DNA from: Bacteroidales bacterium
GTDB taxonomy: Bacteria > Bacteroidota > Bacteroidia > Bacteroidales > P3
DNA: 13,892 nucleotides
NCBI GenBank assembly: GCA_017618625.1
Contig: JAFZTV010000078.1
Location: forward strand, 1-13,892
Direction: 5' to 3'
Part shown: one piece after another, positions 12,090-13,892 of the stretch
How the letters are laid out: the number at the start of each line of letters is the position of its first letter
Numbering within the stretch: the stretch's first letter is position 1
The notes under the pieces: generated by a model
The model's input: the letters and a program-made list of their open reading frames with translations, nothing else
Databases searched by the model: none
Told to the model about the DNA's origin: nothing
Made by a program: the position numbers and the translations under genes

Positions 12090-12992
12090 ATGGACAAAAT
12101 AGAACTTCAAAGGCTGAGAGAGCTCCCCATCGAGGGGGTTGCGGAACGGGCGGGGCTGGAGGTGGCACACCACAAGGCGCTCTGCCCTTTCCACGACGAC
12201 CACCACGCCTCGCTGTCGTTCAACACGCGCCGCAACACGTTCCGCTGCTTTGTGTGCGAGGCGCACGGCGGCACCATAGACCTGGCGATGGGGTGCCTGA
12301 ACAAGGGATTCAGGGAGGCATGCGAATGGCTTGCCGGTCATGAGCCGGCGGCTCACAGCGTCACGGGAAGCAGTGTCGGGGGCCGCGAGTTTGAGGCGTC
12401 GCGCTACGCCCGTTTCTTCGAGCGGCCATGGCTGTCGGAGGCGGCACGGAGGTTTCTCTTCGAGGAAAGGGGGATTGACGCGCGAGTGGCGAGGTGGTGC
12501 CGTCTGACATCGTGGCGCGACAGGCAGGGAGTGGAGTGGCTGGAGATTCCTTACTTTGACCGCGAGTGGCGGCTGAGAGGGATACAGAAGCGCAACCTGA
12601 CGAAAGGAGCGCGGCCGAGGTTCCGCTTTCCGCAGGGGTCGGAGTGCGGCATATACAACCTGCCGGTGCTGAACCGCCTGAGCGCCGGGGAGCCGCTATA
12701 CATCACGGAGGGCTGCTCGGACTGCTGGGCGGCGCTTTCGGCGGGTCACAAGGCGGTCGCGATACCCTCGGCCACGCTGCTGAAACGGAAGGACATGGAA
12801 CTGCTTGAGGGGCTGAACGAGGAACTGGGGACCGAATTCCACATGTTTCCCGACCGCGACGAGCCGGGCGAACGGCTTTTCATGCAGCTGCAAGGGGTGC
12901 TGCCCAACCTGGTACACCACCAGCTGCCCGCGGGATGCAAGGACTTCGGCGAATATTACATTAAAAGCAAAGGTTATGGAAAACAGGAATGA
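12090..12992 (+). CDS. CHC2 zinc-finger/TOPRIM DNA primase
   Basis: The 300-aa protein is a short DnaG-type primase. The zinc ribbon is visible as LCPFHDDHHASLSF...FRCFVCEAHGG (C32, H35, C53, C56). A linker (PWLSEAARRFLFEERGIDARVARWC) and a compact RNAP-basic-like region follow. The TOPRIM fold comes next, with the catalytic Glu in YITEGCSDCWAAL (E207) and the metal-binding Asp pair in FPDRDEPGERL (D255, D257). It is about half the length of chromosomal DnaG and has no helicase-binding domain, as usual for plasmid and phage primases. It would prime replication of the element, probably with the ATPase encoded directly upstream. It overlaps the DUF4248 start by 17 bp. Codons here are rich in G (CTG, GCG, CGG), in contrast to the C-rich genes upstream, hinting at a different history. 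Confidence 0.9.
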   Translation: MDKIELQRLRELPIEGVAERAGLEVAHHKALCPFHDDHHASLSFNTRRNTFRCFVCEAHGGTIDLAMGCLNKGFREACEWLAGHEPAAHSVTGSSVGGREFEASRYARFFERPWLSEAARRFLFEERGIDARVARWCRLTSWRDRQGVEWLEIPYFDREWRLRGIQKRNLTKGARPRFRFPQGSECGIYNLPVLNRLSAGEPLYITEGCSDCWAALSAGHKAVAIPSATLLKRKDMELLEGLNEELGTEFHMFPDRDEPGERLFMQLQGVLPNLVHHQLPAGCKDFGEYYIKSKGYGKQE

Positions 12993-13203
12993 TTTCACGA
13001 TACGCGCCTACAGCAAGAAGGAGCTGGCCCTGATATTCTTCCCGGACAGCGCGCCGAGGACGGCGGTAAACCACCTGATGGCGATGATACGCGGCTGCGA
13101 CATGCTGTGGGACGAGCTGCAGGGGATGGGATACTACAACAAGCGAAAAACGTTCACGCCGCGCGAGGTGAGGGCGATTGTGGAGTGGCTGGGAGTCCCG
13201 TAA
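12976..13203 (+). CDS. DUF4248 family protein
   Basis: The 75-aa protein matches the DUF4248 pattern: FTIRAYSKKELALIFFPDS near the start, VNHLMAMIRGC in the middle and GYYNKRKTFTPREVRAIVEWLG at the end. The family is small, largely restricted to Bacteroidetes, and lies beside primase, DUF3987, HU-like or amidase genes. The fold looks like a short helical DNA-binding-like domain, but no function is established. The start overlaps the primase by 17 bp, indicating translational coupling. It is the last gene of the operon that begins with the ATPase. Confidence 0.85.
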   Translation: MENRNDFTIRAYSKKELALIFFPDSAPRTAVNHLMAMIRGCDMLWDELQGMGYYNKRKTFTPREVRAIVEWLGVP

Positions 13204-13291
13204 AGGGGCTCCGTGCGCACAAAACGGTCAGGGATGTCACGAAATCGCACGCTATCGTAGGCAATCGCCTAAGGGTGAGGGAAAAGGGGTG

Positions 13292-13299
13292 TATTTTTG
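13292..13299 (+). promoter_or_regulatory. -7 promoter element for the DUF6266-like gene
   Basis: TATTTTTG matches TAnnTTTG and is followed by TATCGCAAATC. It predicts an unusually long leader of about 200 nt before the ATG at 13507. Confidence 0.5.
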
Positions 13300-13350
13300 T
13301 ATCGCAAATCCGACGGACGAGCGGGGCGGCAAGGCGAAGGGAACAGGTAC

Positions 13351-13372
13351 CTACCAACGCCCTACCAACGCC
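13351..13372. repeat. Two tandem 11-bp repeats
   Basis: CTACCAACGCC occurs twice back to back with a helical-turn period. A diverged copy follows at 13387-13397. They lie in the long leader of the DUF6266-like gene. Confidence 0.8.
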
Positions 13373-13506
13373 CAGGCAAGGAGCACCTAACGCCCAGCGG
13401 TGAGAAGACATCCAACCCTGTGGCCACAAAACAAACATGAGGCAAGGGCCCTGCCTCGTGGACAGAGAATCAAAACTAAATTATCAACCTTAAAAAACAA
13501 ACGATT

Positions 13507-13892
13507 ATGGGAGTAACAAAATCTGCAATGAAAATCCATTGGCGCGGCCAGGTCGGCGGCTTGGTCGGCTCACACCAGTATGGTCAGGACACTTGGCGCT
13601 CGATGGCCGACTCGGTGGCCAACCCGAACACGGAGGGGCAACAGATAGCGCGTGCAAAATTTTCCGCCGTGTCGAAGGGGGCGGCGGCTCTGGGCTACCT
13701 GTACCGCCTGGGGTACAAGATGTTTATCGGCAACGGCCGCGGTCCTCGCGCGCTGTTCTCGAAACAGCTGTACGACAACGCCTTGATAGGCGACCTGCAG
13801 TCGGGCTTCTCCATCGACCCGACGAAGGTGGAGCTGTCGAAGGGGTCGCTGACTCCGGCTCACTCGATAGCGGCTTCGGTGGCTCCGGCTAC
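13507..13892 (+). CDS. DUF6266-like protein, 3' end beyond the window
   Basis: An open frame from the ATG at 13507 gives 128 residues to the window edge without a stop, beginning MGVTKSAMKIHWRGQVGGLV. The order G-x-V-G-x-x-V-G-S, then TWRSMADSVANPNTEGQQIARAKFSAV, matches the start of DUF6266 proteins (Gly-rich opening, an R-S motif, then N-P-x-T-x-x-Q-x-x-x-R-x-K-F). These Bacteroidetes proteins usually have about 200-230 residues and no established function. Leader A-richness (TTAAAAAACAAACGATT) just before the ATG fits Bacteroidetes translation. The gene has its own promoter and a long, repeat-bearing leader, so it may be expressed separately from the replication operon. Confidence 0.75.
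   Translation, partial: MGVTKSAMKIHWRGQVGGLVGSHQYGQDTWRSMADSVANPNTEGQQIARAKFSAVSKGAAALGYLYRLGYKMFIGNGRGPRALFSKQLYDNALIGDLQSGFSIDPTKVELSKGSLTPAHSIAASVAPA

Larger units (their letters stand above)
13204..13506. other. Intergenic leader region upstream of the DUF6266-like gene
   Basis: This 303-bp stretch holds a -7 element (13292-13299), a short inverted repeat TAGGC/GCCTA (13258-13262 and 13267-13271), 11-bp direct repeats CTACCAACGCC (13351-13361 and 13362-13372) with a related CTAACGCCCAG at 13387-13397, and a GGGCCC-centred dyad (13439-13457). No clear terminator for the upstream operon was found. No frame in it looks like a gene. Confidence 0.6.

Noticed and set aside
13570..13863. Minus-strand frame at the right end
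   Set aside because: Lies opposite the DUF6266-like start, which has family-typical sequence; the antisense translation is Arg/Gln/Val-rich without motifs.
1..13892. tRNA, rRNA or integrase attachment site
   Set aside because: No cloverleaf-like sequence or integrase gene was recognised by eye on either strand, so no attachment site can be claimed.

Overview
The window looks like a piece of a Bacteroidales (Bacteroidetes) chromosome. The evidence is the repeated TAnnTTTG -7 promoter element, A-rich gene leaders with few Shine-Dalgarno sequences, and Bacteroidales-typical families (DUF4248, a DUF6266-like protein, a DUF3987-like ATPase). No rRNA, tRNA, CRISPR array, transposase, integrase, relaxase or phage structural gene was seen.

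Layout. (1) 1-1115: a core-genome edge, with tandem microrepeats, an N-carbamoylputrescine amidase gene (aguB-like, minus strand), its promoter and a terminator just upstream. (2) 1116-7991: a defence-type island. It carries a Fic protein with a variant Fic motif, a 21-codon remnant that looks like the start of a type I restriction gene (hsdR), a DUF1016/YhcG PD-(D/E)XK nuclease, an AT-rich orphan gene with a possible nuclease signature that sits between two 38-bp direct repeats, and a 999-aa single-chain restriction-methylation protein (type IIG-like). The Fic and DUF1016 genes look like survivors of a decayed type I restriction-modification locus. (3) 7992-13892: an accessory element, all plus strand. 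In order: a 143-aa coiled-coil protein, a 283-aa unknown, a second 143-aa unknown with lysine-rich ends, a DUF3987-like ATPase, a CHC2/TOPRIM primase, DUF4248, and the start of a DUF6266-like gene that runs off the window.

The most interesting part is the DNA around the second 143-aa gene (10098-10529). Upstream lie eight GGGATAAC-type repeats, first at an 11-bp helical period and then as an inverted set next to a promoter. Downstream lies a perfect 24-bp inverted repeat, each arm made of three tandem octamers, enclosing a 100-bp AT-rich core. The DUF3987-like ATPase and the primase follow directly. I infer a plasmid- or satellite-like replication module with a candidate origin or iteron-controlled regulatory region. 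The strand composition (C much greater than G on the plus strand from about 8040 to 11990, then G-rich) also changes at the junction before the primase, which suggests a module boundary.

In regulation, most transcription units have their own TAnnTTTG promoter. The coiled-coil gene has a terminator-like hairpin in its leader (possible attenuation), and a strong bidirectional terminator separates the convergent DUF1016 and nuclease-like genes.
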